This document shows positions 16,617-25,118 of a DNA stretch of 64,000 nucleotides, piece by piece. The translations under genes and the position numbers were made by a program. Origin of the DNA: DATEDA01 sp963789885 (GTDB lineage Bacteria > Pseudomonadota > Gammaproteobacteria > Burkholderiales > SG8-39); contig CAWBNB010000050.1 of NCBI GenBank assembly GCA_963789885.1, positions 62,001 to 126,000 on the forward strand, given 5' to 3'. The stretch's first letter is position 1. Every line of letters starts with the position of its first letter. The notes below the pieces were generated by a model. The model was given only the letters and a program-made list of their open reading frames with translations. It had not been told where the DNA came from and made no database searches.

Positions 16617-16994
16617 ATGCCCAAGAAGCTCGTCATCGTGATGGCGAATACCGACCCCCGCAACGGCGAGGAGCTCGGCGCGCCGATCTTCCAGGCCACG
16701 GTGGCCGCGGCGATGGAGTACGACGTCGACGTCGTCTGCACCGCGACGGCCGGCCGGCTGATGAAGAAGGGCGTCGCGGAGAAGCTCTTCGTCAAGGAGG
16801 GCTCGCCGAAATCGGTCTACGATTTCATCAAGGACGCGCACGAGGCGGGGGTCAAGTTCTACTGCTGCTCGCCGAACCTCGACCTCTTCGACATGAAGCA
16901 GGAGGACCTGATCCCGGAGTGCACCGGGATCATCGGCGGCGCCCACCTGATCGAGGAGGTCATGGAAGGCGACTGCAAGGTCATGACCTACTGA
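16617..16994 (+). CDS. dsrE3C: DsrE3C-type sulfurtransferase
   Basis: 125 residues of the DsrE fold: KKLVIVMANTDPRN at the start, and FYCCSPNLDLFDM with adjacent cysteines C83 and C84. A vicinal cysteine pair at this position is characteristic of DsrE3C from sHdr bacteria, which accepts sulfane sulfur from TusA and passes it on toward the sHdr complex. ECTGIIGGAHLIEE near residue 100 is also conserved. The gene follows its own promoter (TTGCTA/TATACT) with the candidate operator between, and precedes hdrC1 by eight bases, so it starts the sHdr operon. Confidence 0.88.
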   Translation: MPKKLVIVMANTDPRNGEELGAPIFQATVAAAMEYDVDVVCTATAGRLMKKGVAEKLFVKEGSPKSVYDFIKDAHEAGVKFYCCSPNLDLFDMKQEDLIPECTGIIGGAHLIEEVMEGDCKVMTY

Positions 16995-17002
16995 CCCGGG
17001 CG

Positions 17003-17761
17003 ATGTCGCACGCGACCACCACGCGAGTCCAGGAGCACATCGGAGATCCCGTCTCCGATGCGCCGCCGGTCTCGCGCCCGAAGCTCGAGGAGATCTTCAA
17101 GGACATCCAGTCCGATCTCCGCTATGACCACGAGCTGAACGGCTGCCTCAACTGCGGCATCTGCACCGCGACCTGCCCGGCCGCGCACTACTACGACTTC
17201 AGCCCGCGCGAGATCGTCCAGCTCCTGTGGACGGAGAATCTCGAGGGCATCTACGACGCGATGCAGGAGAAGATCTGGGCGTGCGCCCAGTGCTACACCT
17301 GCGCCGCGCGCTGCCCGTTCGGGAACTCGCCCGGGGGGCTCGTGATGCTGATGCGCGAGACCGCGATCAAGCACCAGATGGAATCGGCGAAGAGCGTGCT
17401 GCGGCCGTTCAGCCGCGTCATGCTGAAACTGATCTCCACCGGCAACCAGCTCGCCCCCGACATGATCAACCGCGACCATTTCGCGGACTGGGGGCCGAAC
17501 ATCTCGAAGGTCGACGCGCCGCTGAAGATCCTGCGCAAGGCGATCCCGATGCCGACGCTGAACACGACGGCGACGGCCTGGGAAGTGAATCTGAAGACCT
17601 CGATCGAGCTCTACACGATCTGGGAAGAGACCGGCGTGCTGAGGCAGCTCGAAGGGATCGACGAGAACCTGTTCGACGTGATCACCGACATCATGGACGA
17701 GAAGCGCGAGGACTGGAAGGACTTCCTCGCGGACCAGGAAGACGAAGCGGATGACGATTGA
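17003..17761 (+). CDS. hdrC1: sHdr complex subunit HdrC1
   Basis: 252 residues with two classical [4Fe-4S] sites: C48-x2-C51-x2-C54-x3-C58 (CLNCGICTATC) and C94-x2-C97-x2-C100-x3-C104 (CAQCYTCAARC). This is the electron-wire subunit of the soluble sulfur-oxidising heterodisulfide-reductase-like complex in the cytoplasm. The ATG at 17003 is chosen because the upstream frame overlaps dsrE3C and has no better ribosome site. The C terminus is acidic (EDEADDD). HdrB1 follows 26 bases later, as in type I shdr loci. Confidence 0.92.
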   Translation: MSHATTTRVQEHIGDPVSDAPPVSRPKLEEIFKDIQSDLRYDHELNGCLNCGICTATCPAAHYYDFSPREIVQLLWTENLEGIYDAMQEKIWACAQCYTCAARCPFGNSPGGLVMLMRETAIKHQMESAKSVLRPFSRVMLKLISTGNQLAPDMINRDHFADWGPNISKVDAPLKILRKAIPMPTLNTTATAWEVNLKTSIELYTIWEETGVLRQLEGIDENLFDVITDIMDEKREDWKDFLADQEDEADDD

Positions 17762-17787
17762 CGTGCCCAGTACCGAAGGAGGCTCAC

Positions 17788-19149
17788 GTGGCTACGAGCT
17801 CTAATCAATCCGGCGGTGAACGCTTCACCGGCCACGGCGCAGAGTGGCGGGACTCGAATCTGACGGCGGACGAGGCGCGCCTCGCGACCTCGTGGGTCGA
17901 ACTCAAGATCGACAAGCGCTCGATGCTGACCAACAAGGATCGCGTGGAAGACGTGCGCGACCTCATGTGGCAGCTCGAGAAGGACGGCGAGATCGTCGTC
18001 CACCGCGTGTCGGACGAGCACGAGCCGGTCGTCGTGAAGACGCTCTACGGCTGGGACAAGAAGATCCCGACGCGCCGGCTCTGGCATCACAAGTCGTGCG
18101 GGCAGTGCGGCAACATCCCCGGCTATCCGGCCTCGCTCCTGTGGCTGATGAACCGCCTCGGGGTCGAGTACCTCGACGAGACCGACCAGACCTCGTGCAC
18201 GGCATGGAACTACCACGGCTCGGGGATCGGCAACCTCGAGAGCCTGGCGGCGGTGTTCCTGCGCAACTTCCACCAGGCCTACGTCGCGGCGAAGGCCCAG
18301 GGGCTGCCGGCGGCGTATTACTACCCGCTGGTGCACTGCGGGACCTCGTTCGGCAACTACAAGGAAGTGCGCGGCTATCTCCTCCACTCGGCCAAGCTGC
18401 GCGAGCGGGTGCGGGTCATCCTCGGGAAGCTCGGGCGCCTGGTCGACGGCAAGCTGCTGATCCCGGAAGAGGTCGTGCACTACTCGGAGTGGCTGCACGT
18501 GATGCGCGACCGGATCGCGACGCTCCGCGAGATCGACTGCAGCGGGATCCGCGCGACGATCCACCCCGCGTGCCACGTGTACAAGATGGTGCCCGAGGAC
18601 GCGATCTACGACGACAAGATCCTCGGCGGCAACCGCGTGGCGGTCTCGACCGGCCTGATGGAGGCGCTCGGCGCGCAGGTCATCGACTACTCGACCTGGT
18701 ACGACTGCTGCGGCTTCGGCTTCCGCCACATCATCTCCGAGCGCGAGTTCACCCGCTCGTTCGCCATCGACCGCAAGATCCGGGTCGCGGTCGAGGAAGC
18801 GCATGCGGACGTGATGATCGGCCACGACACCGGCTGCATCACGACGCTCGACAAGAACCAGTGGATCGGCAAGGCGGCGGGCAAGGCAGTGGACCTGCCG
18901 GTGCTCGCCGACTGCCAGTTCGCCGCCCTGGTGTGCGGCGCGCACCCGTACAAGATCGTCCAGTCGCACTGGCATGCGTCGCCCACCGAGACGCTGATGG
19001 AGAAGCTCGGCATCGACTGGCAGGCGAAGAAGGCCGAGTTCGTGACCTACCTCGACCAGGTGAAGGCCGGCAAGCAGGAAAACCTGTACGACCCGCGCCG
19101 GATGATCACCTCCGGCCCCGGCTACATCCCGATCGCGAAGCACCAATGA
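17788..19149 (+). CDS. hdrB1: sHdr complex subunit HdrB1 (CCG-domain)
   Basis: 453 residues from GTG 17788, chosen because a GAAGGAGG ribosome site lies at 17776-17783; an earlier in-frame TTG has none. Cysteine-rich CCG-type clusters occur at KSCGQCGNIPG near residue 105, VHCGTSFG near 185, HPACHVYK near 265 and DCCGFGF near 310, followed by HDTGC near 350. In HdrB such clusters coordinate the unusual [4Fe-4S] centres at the disulfide active site. HdrB1 is one of two B subunits of the sHdr core. HdrA starts within its stop codon (ATGA). Confidence 0.9.
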   Translation: MATSSNQSGGERFTGHGAEWRDSNLTADEARLATSWVELKIDKRSMLTNKDRVEDVRDLMWQLEKDGEIVVHRVSDEHEPVVVKTLYGWDKKIPTRRLWHHKSCGQCGNIPGYPASLLWLMNRLGVEYLDETDQTSCTAWNYHGSGIGNLESLAAVFLRNFHQAYVAAKAQGLPAAYYYPLVHCGTSFGNYKEVRGYLLHSAKLRERVRVILGKLGRLVDGKLLIPEEVVHYSEWLHVMRDRIATLREIDCSGIRATIHPACHVYKMVPEDAIYDDKILGGNRVAVSTGLMEALGAQVIDYSTWYDCCGFGFRHIISEREFTRSFAIDRKIRVAVEEAHADVMIGHDTGCITTLDKNQWIGKAAGKAVDLPVLADCQFAALVCGAHPYKIVQSHWHASPTETLMEKLGIDWQAKKAEFVTYLDQVKAGKQENLYDPRRMITSGPGYIPIAKHQ

Positions 19150-20198
19150 CGAAGCCGGTCCTCATCGTCGGCGGCGGCCCCGCGGGGCTCGCCGCAGCGC
19201 ACGCGCTCGCGAGCGTCGGGCAGCGCTCGATTCTGGTCGAGAAGGAGCAGCGGCTCGGCGGCGCGCCCATCCTGACGGGGTACGCGAAGCTCGTGCCGTC
19301 CGGCGAGTGGGCGAAGGACGCCATCGGCGGGATGGTGAGCCGCGTCGAAGCGAGCCGGCTCGTCACGATTCACAAGGGCGCCAGGGTGAACGAGTTCGCC
19401 GGCGCGCCCGGCGAGTTCCGCGTGCAGCTCTCGAACGGCCAGGCGCTCGACGTCGGCGCCGCCGTGCTCTGCACCGGGTTCACGCACTTCGACTCGGTGA
19501 ACAAGCCGGAGTGGGGCTTCGGCACGTTCCCCGACGTCGTGACCACCGCGCAGGTCGAGCAGATGATCTCCTCCGGCAAGGGCGTCCGCTGCCCGTCGGA
19601 CGGGCGGAAGCCGCAGCGGGTCGCGATCCTGCTCTGCGTCGGATCGCGCGACCGGCAGATCGGGCGCGAGTGGTGCTCGAAGATCTGCTGCACCGTGTCG
19701 TGCAACATCGCGATGGAGATCCGCGAAGAGCTGCCCGACTGCCACGTGTACATCTACTACATGGACATCCGGACGTACGGACTGAACGAGACCTACTACT
19801 GGCGCAGCCAGGAGGAGTTCAAGGTCAAATACATCAAGGCGCGCATCGCGGAAGTCACCTCCGACGGCCAGAAGCTGATCGTCAAGGGCGAGGACACGCT
19901 GGTGAAGCGCCCGATCACGATCCCGTTCGACCTCGTCGTGCACGCCATCGGCATGGACCCGAACGTCGAGAACAAGTCCCTCGCCAAGCTGTTCGGCATC
20001 GAACTTCAGGAGCACGGCCACATCGCCAAGGGGAGCGCCTATGGCGCGCTCGGCGAGACCTCGCGCCCCGGCGTATTCGTCGCGGGCGCGGCGACCGGTC
20101 CGGAGACGATCGACGATTCGATCGCGCAGGGCAAGGCGGCGGCGATGGCCGCGTTCGCGCTCGTGAACCAGGCGCCGGTCGCGGCGACCGCTGCCTGA
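19146..20198 (+). CDS. hdrA: sHdr complex flavoprotein subunit HdrA
   Basis: 350 residues, the short form found in sulfur oxidisers rather than the long methanogen HdrA. PVLIVGGGPAGLAAAHALASVG is the FAD fold, followed by RLGGAP. CSKICCTVSC near residue 183 is the conserved cysteine motif for an iron-sulfur cluster, and GVFVAGAATGPETIDDSIAQG near the end closes the FAD site. It is the central flavoprotein that collects electrons from the B and C subunits. It overlaps hdrB1 by four bases and precedes the hyp gene by one base. Confidence 0.92.
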   Translation: MTKPVLIVGGGPAGLAAAHALASVGQRSILVEKEQRLGGAPILTGYAKLVPSGEWAKDAIGGMVSRVEASRLVTIHKGARVNEFAGAPGEFRVQLSNGQALDVGAAVLCTGFTHFDSVNKPEWGFGTFPDVVTTAQVEQMISSGKGVRCPSDGRKPQRVAILLCVGSRDRQIGREWCSKICCTVSCNIAMEIREELPDCHVYIYYMDIRTYGLNETYYWRSQEEFKVKYIKARIAEVTSDGQKLIVKGEDTLVKRPITIPFDLVVHAIGMDPNVENKSLAKLFGIELQEHGHIAKGSAYGALGETSRPGVFVAGAATGPETIDDSIAQGKAAAMAAFALVNQAPVAATAA

Positions 20199-20199
20199 C

Positions 20200-21066
20200 G
20201 TGGCGGGGGCGGCGCGCATGATTCCGGCGCCACGTGCGGTGGAAGTCGGAAGCCTCGAGCGGCCGCGGCTCGAGCTGAGCGGATCGAAGCTTGCGCTTGC
20301 GCTCGAGCGGCTCGTGACCGGCACCGAGGAGCACGGCGGCGTCGAACGCTACGTCGAGGCCGTGCGGATGAAGTCGACCGTCTTCCGGCAGACGCTCGAG
20401 CGGGCCGAGGGGATCGAGCTCGCCGCGTTCAAGACGCTGTGCGCGCTCATCGCCACCGTGCGCCGACGCGCGGGCCCCTACCTCACGCCCGACCGGTTTC
20501 CGGCGCTGCAGGCGAACGTCGCCCGCCTGCTCGAGGGGCGCGAGGACACCTCGACGACGGACGATCGGGTGGTGTCATTCTGCCGCGCGTTCCCGGAGGA
20601 TCGGGCGCACCGCTGGGTGCACGACCTCGCCGGGGAAATCCTCCATAACGTCGATCCGGAGCGCTATCCCCTGATGTGCCGCTGGGTCTGGGACGCGCAG
20701 ACGAACACCGGCGTCATTCGAGAGATCTGGCACGCGGAAGACCCGGATCGCGTGATGATCGGTGTCCCGGCCCGCTACGGCACTTACCTCGTGCTGCGCG
20801 AGGAGCTCTCCGAATATGTGACCGCGAACGGCGTCTTCCGCGACGTTCCGTACTACGTCGATCTCCTCACCGCCCAGGTCTACGCTGACTACATCGGCGA
20901 GCAGGGCGGCACCTATCTGCGCGCGGACTTCTCGTCTCCCGAGGATCCGGTCCACCACACCCGGCGGTTGCTCGGCCTCGACGGCATCAAGGCGCGGGGC
21001 CGGACCCGGCTGAAGGCGCCCGACGGCGAGGCGTTCGTCGTCGAGAACGTGAAGCTGCTCGACTGA
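20200..21066 (+). CDS. sHdr-associated hypothetical protein (Hyp)
   Basis: 288 residues, GTG start at 20200; ATG 20218 is an alternative. No cofactor motif or signal peptide. Recognisable conserved-looking blocks are RWVHDLAGEILHNVDPERYP near residue 145, MCRWVWDAQTNTGVIREIWH and GTYLRADF. It lies exactly where the hyp gene of type I shdr operons lies (C1-B1-A-hyp-C2-B2), and proteins at this place are conserved with the complex. A structural or assembly role for sHdr is likely; the mechanism is unknown. Confidence 0.8.
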   Translation: MAGAARMIPAPRAVEVGSLERPRLELSGSKLALALERLVTGTEEHGGVERYVEAVRMKSTVFRQTLERAEGIELAAFKTLCALIATVRRRAGPYLTPDRFPALQANVARLLEGREDTSTTDDRVVSFCRAFPEDRAHRWVHDLAGEILHNVDPERYPLMCRWVWDAQTNTGVIREIWHAEDPDRVMIGVPARYGTYLVLREELSEYVTANGVFRDVPYYVDLLTAQVYADYIGEQGGTYLRADFSSPEDPVHHTRRLLGLDGIKARGRTRLKAPDGEAFVVENVKLLD

Positions 21067-21080
21067 GCGGGGCGCTACCC

Positions 21081-21857
21081 GTGCCGATCCACGAAAAATC
21101 GCTGATCCGCCCCGAGAATCTCAAGACCCACGAGAACCTCGTGATCGACGGCGTGGACGTCTCCGGCCACTGGAGCACGTTCATCGAGTCGCGGGTGGTC
21201 ACCGACTACAACGAGGCGCTCGAGGAGGAGATCGCGGCCCTGCCCGGCGGCGAGCACATCCACCGCTGCTGGCAGTGCGGGTCGTGCACCAACTCCTGCA
21301 CGGTCAACGCCGTCAACCCCGACTTCAACCCGCGGTACTGGATCTATCTCATCCGCATGGGCATGGAGTCGGAGCTCCTGCGCGACAAGGAGATCATGTG
21401 GCAGTGCGTCTCGTGCAACAAGTGCACCTACGCGTGCCCGCGCGACGTCTTCCCCGAGGGTGTCATGAAGGCCGCCGCCCACTGGCTCGAGCTCAAGGGC
21501 CACACGCCGAAGTCGAAGTCGACGCTCTTCGACGACGAGTTCACGGCGCAGGTCGTCCAGACCGGCAAGATCGAGGAAGGCCGCATCATCCGGAACTTCT
21601 TCGCGAAGACGGGGCAGCCCCTCCTGCAGGACTGGCTGGTCGAGATGGCGAAGCGGGTGGCGCGACGGCTGCCGATCAAGCTCGGGATCATGATGGGCCT
21701 CGCCGCGCTCTTCCAGCCGAAGACGCGGGGCTGGGGCAAGGCGCGCGCGGCGATCACCGAGTACGTCGACGAGCAGGAGGCAAGACACCGCAAGGCGCTC
21801 GGGCTCGCCGAGCTCGTCGAGGCGGCGCGGGCCGATGCCGGCGCCAAGCCGAACTGA
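21081..21857 (+). CDS. hdrC2: sHdr complex subunit HdrC2
   Basis: 258 residues from GTG 21081. C63-x2-C66-x2-C69-x3-C73 (CWQCGSCTNSC) and C109-x2-C112-x2-C115-x3-C119 (CVSCNKCTYAC) bind two [4Fe-4S] clusters. The C-terminal 80 residues are helical, basic and without cysteines. It is the second C subunit of the sHdr complex, paired with HdrB2, which starts nine bases downstream. The tandem hdrC2B2 arrangement is diagnostic of the type I sHdr system. Confidence 0.92.
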   Translation: MPIHEKSLIRPENLKTHENLVIDGVDVSGHWSTFIESRVVTDYNEALEEEIAALPGGEHIHRCWQCGSCTNSCTVNAVNPDFNPRYWIYLIRMGMESELLRDKEIMWQCVSCNKCTYACPRDVFPEGVMKAAAHWLELKGHTPKSKSTLFDDEFTAQVVQTGKIEEGRIIRNFFAKTGQPLLQDWLVEMAKRVARRLPIKLGIMMGLAALFQPKTRGWGKARAAITEYVDEQEARHRKALGLAELVEAARADAGAKPN

Positions 21858-21866
21858 AGGACACCG

Positions 21867-22817
21867 ATGGCGGACACTCCAAGCCAGGACAAGCGAGCCG
21901 AGTACAAGCGCGTCGCCTACTACCCGGGCTGCGCGCTCGAGGGCACCGGCCACGCCTACAACCGGTCGACGAAAGAGGTCGGCAAGGCGCTCGGGCTCGC
22001 GCTCGACGAAGTGAAGAACTGGAACTGCTGCGGGGCGATGGAGGTGAAGAACGTCGACCCGAAGATCCAGACCTACCTCTCCTCGCGCGTGATGTCGATC
22101 GCCGCGAACGAGATGGACGCGAAAGTGGTGATGGCTCCGTGCAACGGCTGCTATCACAACCTGAAGAAAGCGGAGCACGATCTCGCCCACGACGAGGCGT
22201 CGCGGACCGTCGTCGATCGCCTCTCGCAGAAGGCCGGGCATGCGACCTACCGCGCCGGACAGGTCGAGACGATCCACGCGCTCGACTGGATCAAGCACGG
22301 CCTCGGCGAGGACGAGCTCAAGCGGCGCGTGAAGAATTCGCTGAAGGGCCTCAAGGTCGCCAACTACTACGGGTGCATGTACACCCGGCCGCGGCACATC
22401 TTCCCGGAGAAGGACCAGGGCCCGGGGAGCGAGTCCACGTCGAAGCCGCACTTCATGGACGATCTCCTCGCGGCGGCCGGTGCGGAGAACGTCGATTTTC
22501 CGCTCAAGACCGCCTGCTGCGGCGGCGCGCACACGCTCTCGGACAGCGACACCTCGACCAAGCTGGTGCTGAACATCCTGCGCGCGGCCGAAGCGGCCGG
22601 GGCGGACGTGATCGCCACCGAGTGCCCGACCTGCCACTCGGGGCTCGAGATGCACCAGGTACGCGCGGAGAAGGTGCTCGGCCAGAAGACCAGCGTTAGG
22701 ATGCTGTACTTCACGCAGCTACTCGGCCTCGCGCTCGGTCTCTCGCCGCGCAAAGTCGGCGTGCACGAGAACGTCTCGGATTCGCGCGGGCTCCTCGAGG
22801 CGAAGGGGATCGTGTGA
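21867..22817 (+). CDS. hdrB2: sHdr complex subunit HdrB2 (CCG-domain)
   Basis: 316 residues with two complete CCG-type motifs. The first runs from YYPGCALEG near residue 15 through NWNCCGAMEV near 50 to PCNGCYHN near 90. The second runs from YYGCMYTRP near 170 through TACCGGAHT near 215 to ECPTCHSGLE near 255. These hold the noncubane-type clusters where disulfide or persulfide chemistry occurs. An ATG with AAGGA upstream is the start. Its stop overlaps the next GTG (GTGTGA), coupling it to the unknown 139-residue protein. Confidence 0.92.
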   Translation: MADTPSQDKRAEYKRVAYYPGCALEGTGHAYNRSTKEVGKALGLALDEVKNWNCCGAMEVKNVDPKIQTYLSSRVMSIAANEMDAKVVMAPCNGCYHNLKKAEHDLAHDEASRTVVDRLSQKAGHATYRAGQVETIHALDWIKHGLGEDELKRRVKNSLKGLKVANYYGCMYTRPRHIFPEKDQGPGSESTSKPHFMDDLLAAAGAENVDFPLKTACCGGAHTLSDSDTSTKLVLNILRAAEAAGADVIATECPTCHSGLEMHQVRAEKVLGQKTSVRMLYFTQLLGLALGLSPRKVGVHENVSDSRGLLEAKGIV

Positions 22818-23233
22818 GACCCGCTGCGGCGATCGAGTCCGCGCTGGACGCCTTCACGGCGGTGCCCGAGGCGCCGGCTGCGGCGCAGCGCCTGCTCGGT
22901 CTCGCGGAGGAGGTCCTGGAGAACTGGATCACAGCCCGGGGCGAGACCCCGACCGCCGGGACGAGCGAGGGCTTCCGACTGCTCGCGCTTCACCGGCAGG
23001 GCGCGCGCGGGAGCCCGAGCTTCAACGCGTGCCGCGAGACCTGCCGCGAGATCGCGTACCACTACAACCTGCTCTGCGCGGAGCCCGATCACGCGCTGAG
23101 CGCGCGGCGCCAGCTGATGATGGCCCTGCTGGCGAAGCATCTGGCGCTCTTCGTGAGCGGCAAGATGCAGGTCGAGGGACTGGGGGAGTTCTGCTGCGCC
23201 TCCCGCCCGCTGCGACAGGAATCGACTCAATGA
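22814..23233 (+). CDS. Uncharacterised protein coupled to HdrB2
   Basis: 139 residues from GTG 22814, in a four-base overlap with hdrB2. I do not recognise a family. It is helical by composition, with LLGLAEEVLENWITARGE near residue 28, FNACRETCREIAYHYNLLC near 70 (three cysteines) and FCCASRP near the C terminus. The five cysteines and the helical character could allow iron-sulfur or persulfide binding, but no standard motif is complete. Translational coupling to hdrB2 and its position just before lbpA argue for a job in the sHdr or lipoyl-carrier system. Confidence 0.7.
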   Translation: MRPAAAIESALDAFTAVPEAPAAAQRLLGLAEEVLENWITARGETPTAGTSEGFRLLALHRQGARGSPSFNACRETCREIAYHYNLLCAEPDHALSARRQLMMALLAKHLALFVSGKMQVEGLGEFCCASRPLRQESTQ

Positions 23234-23251
23234 ACGAAGAGGATTGACGCC

Positions 23252-23713
23252 ATGCCCGATGTACGGGGATGTCAGATGCCCGACGATCTGCTCTACGACG
23301 TCGACAACCACATCTGGCTGAAAGAGCTGGACGACGGCAACATCAAGATCGGGATGACGACCGTGGCGACCGCGATGGCCGGGCAGCTGGTTGCGTTCAC
23401 GCCGAAGAAGGTCGGACGCGCCGTCCAGGCCGGCAAGTCATGCGCGACGGTCGAGTCGGGCAAGTGGGTCGGGCCGGCCAAGTCGGCCGCCGGCGGGGAG
23501 GTCGTCGCGGTGAACGACGAGCTGGTGGCGAAGCCGACGCTCGCCAACGACGATCCGTACGGCGCCGGCTGGATGGTCATCATCAAGCCCGAGGACTGGG
23601 CGAGCGTCAAGGGGACGCTCACCCCGGGCGCACAGGTCGGCCCGAAGTACGAGGCGAAGATGGATGCCGACGGTTTCGCCGGCTGCGCGTGCGCGCCGGA
23701 CGCGAAGACATGA
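23252..23713 (+). CDS. lbpA: Lipoate-binding protein LbpA (GcvH-like)
   Basis: 153 residues of the glycine-cleavage H-protein fold. YDVDNHIWLKELDDGNIKIG opens the domain, and VESGKWVGP places the lipoylated lysine at K71; H-proteins normally read ESVK here, and the ESGK form is typical of sHdr-linked LbpA. An extra C-terminal tail contains GCACAPD, a cysteine-rich end. LbpA is the swinging-arm carrier for sulfur intermediates oxidised by sHdr. It is a cytoplasmic protein and the presumed substrate of the ligase and LipS/LipT enzymes encoded upstream. Confidence 0.92.
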   Translation: MPDVRGCQMPDDLLYDVDNHIWLKELDDGNIKIGMTTVATAMAGQLVAFTPKKVGRAVQAGKSCATVESGKWVGPAKSAAGGEVVAVNDELVAKPTLANDDPYGAGWMVIIKPEDWASVKGTLTPGAQVGPKYEAKMDADGFAGCACAPDAKT

Positions 23714-23749
23714 GGCGGAAGCGGATGGAGATCGAGCTGGAGACTCGTC

Positions 23750-24139
23750 GTGGGTAGCGTTTCGAGCATTGCGCAGGCCGCGCAGGTGGCGGCACTGAAG
23801 GTGCACGCGGTCCGGGCGACCGCGCTCTTGAAGGCCATGTCGAACCCGGCACGGCTGATGGTCCTCTGCCAGCTGGCGGAGGGCGAGAAATCGGTCGGCG
23901 AGCTGGAAGGGGCGGTCGACTTGAGCCAGTCGGGACTGTCGCAGCACCTCGCGCTGCTGCGCCGCGAGAACATCGTCGTGACCCGTCGCGCGGGCCAGAC
24001 GATTTTCTATTCGCTGGCAAGCGAGGAAGCGGCGGCGGTGATGCGGACGCTCTACGCGATCTTCTGCGGCCAGGCGGCCGGCGGGCGGGCGTCGAGAGCC
24101 GCGCCGAAGCTCAACGGCGCGAGGCGGCGGCGCGCCTAG
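23750..24139 (+). CDS. ArsR/SmtB-family repressor, sHdrR/SoxR-like
   Basis: 129 residues from GTG 23750. ALLKAMSNPARLMVLCQLAEG, SQSGLSQHLALLRRENIVVTRR and GQTIFYSLAS form the winged helix. It lacks metal-site clusters but has exactly two cysteines, C40 and C106, 66 residues apart. That spacing equals the sulfur-sensing pair reported for sHdrR and matches the SoxR/BigR type, where they form a di- or trisulfide bridge. It probably represses the shdr genes until sulfur is present. Candidate operators are the ATTAG-N6-CTAAT sites at 7247, 9498 and 16555. The start choice is fixed by the overlap region after lbpA. Confidence 0.85.
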   Translation: MGSVSSIAQAAQVAALKVHAVRATALLKAMSNPARLMVLCQLAEGEKSVGELEGAVDLSQSGLSQHLALLRRENIVVTRRAGQTIFYSLASEEAAAVMRTLYAIFCGQAAGGRASRAAPKLNGARRRRA

Positions 24140-24498
24140 TCGCCGGGCTTCGGCACCGGCGTGCTAAGGCAGCCGACCAGCCGTTCCATCCGCACGCGGT
24201 GAAGCTCCTGCCACGCAACGTCGATCCGGGTTTCCGGATCGGCGCCACCCCCACCCGTCTCGTACGCGTAAACCGCGTCCAGGAGGGACTCCAGCGGCGT
24301 GCGGAGCTCGTGCGTGCGGAGGTCGCCCTGCGTCCAGCCGATGCGCATCCCGCGTTGCTTGAAGAGCGCAACATCGGGCGCGGAGTGCGCCAGCTCCTGC
24401 AGCTGTTTCAGGCGGGCGATGTCCTCGCGCAGAAGCTGCGCCCGAAAGGGACTTTGCTCCTCTGCGGCGAGACGCTGCAGCGTTTCGAGCAGTCTCAT
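24136..24498 (-). CDS. Uncharacterised helical protein
   Basis: 120 residues from ATG 24498 with a GGAGGA ribosome site. The sequence is charged and helical (LRLLETLQRLAAEEQSPFR-like start; DIARLKQLQELAHSAPDV near residue 28) with no membrane segment or cysteine motif apart from one C near the end. I do not recognise the family. It is convergent with the arsR gene, overlapping by four bases, and divergent from dsrE3 across the FNR-like site at 24578. A link to sulfur metabolism is possible only from position. Confidence 0.6.
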   Translation of the reverse strand: MRLLETLQRLAAEEQSPFRAQLLREDIARLKQLQELAHSAPDVALFKQRGMRIGWTQGDLRTHELRTPLESLLDAVYAYETGGGGADPETRIDVAWQELHRVRMERLVGCLSTPVPKPGD

Positions 24499-24577
24499 AC
24501 GGACTCCTCCAGGCCGCGATTGTAATCCGCAGTGCTCACGGGGCCGCCGGCCGCAGGTGAACCTGGTCAAGGGACGG

Positions 24578-24591
24578 TTGACGTGGATCAA
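24578..24591 (+). promoter_or_regulatory. FNR/ANR-type box upstream of dsrE3/tusA
   Basis: TTGACGTGGATCAA fits TTGAY-N4-RTCAA fully. The nearest -10-like hexamer on the plus strand is CAAAAT at 24615-24620, 30.5 bases from the centre, two bases further than at most other sites here. It faces dsrE3 at 24702. A degenerate second copy (GTGAACCTGGTCAA) precedes it at 24557-24570. Confidence 0.55.
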
Positions 24592-24701
24592 ACTGGCATG
24601 GAGCACCTCGTGCTCAAAATCTCATTCGGTGGCGAGCAGTCACGCGCGAGGCGTTGGGGAGGCGCCGCGCTGACGCCGCGTATCTCTCGGGAGCGAGCGC
24701 A

Positions 24702-25091
24702 ATGAGCAATCGGATCAGCGTCATGGTCATATCCGGCACGATCGAACGCCTGCAGATGGCGGCGATGGTGGCCTCGGTGGGCGCGGTGAGCGGCAACGAG
24801 GTCACCGTGTTCCTCTCGATGAATGCGCTACCGTTCTTCCGCAAACGGGCGGCTGCGCCGGCGCCGGCAGAAGGCGAGATGGGCAGGCTCCTGGTGGAGA
24901 AGAAAGCGCCGCCGTTCAAGCAGCTCTTCGAGCACGCGGTCGAGCTCGGCGACGCGAAGATCTTCCCGTGCTCGATGGCGGTTGACGTCCTCGGCTACAA
25001 GCCGGAGGATCTGGAGCCCTACCTCGGCGAGCCGCTCGGGCTCACCAAGTTCCTGGACGACGCCCGCGAGGGCCAAGTCTGGTCGTTCTAG
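24702..25091 (+). CDS. DsrE3-type sulfurtransferase/peroxiredoxin-like protein
   Basis: 129 residues: ISVMVISGTIERLQMAAMVAS opens a DsrE fold, TVFLSMNALPFF follows, and FPCSMAVDVLGYKPEDL places the conserved cysteine at C90. This single-cysteine version belongs to the DsrE3 group (A or B type) that is commonly paired with TusA. It probably receives or gives sulfane sulfur to the TusA encoded 27 bases downstream. The predicted 5' leader from the FNR-like promoter is about 75 bases. It starts a four-gene run (dsrE3, tusA, SQR-like, DUF1641). Confidence 0.83.
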   Translation: MSNRISVMVISGTIERLQMAAMVASVGAVSGNEVTVFLSMNALPFFRKRAAAPAPAEGEMGRLLVEKKAPPFKQLFEHAVELGDAKIFPCSMAVDVLGYKPEDLEPYLGEPLGLTKFLDDAREGQVWSF

Positions 25092-25118
25092 AGCGTCACG
25101 GACGCGAAGGAGGCAGGC

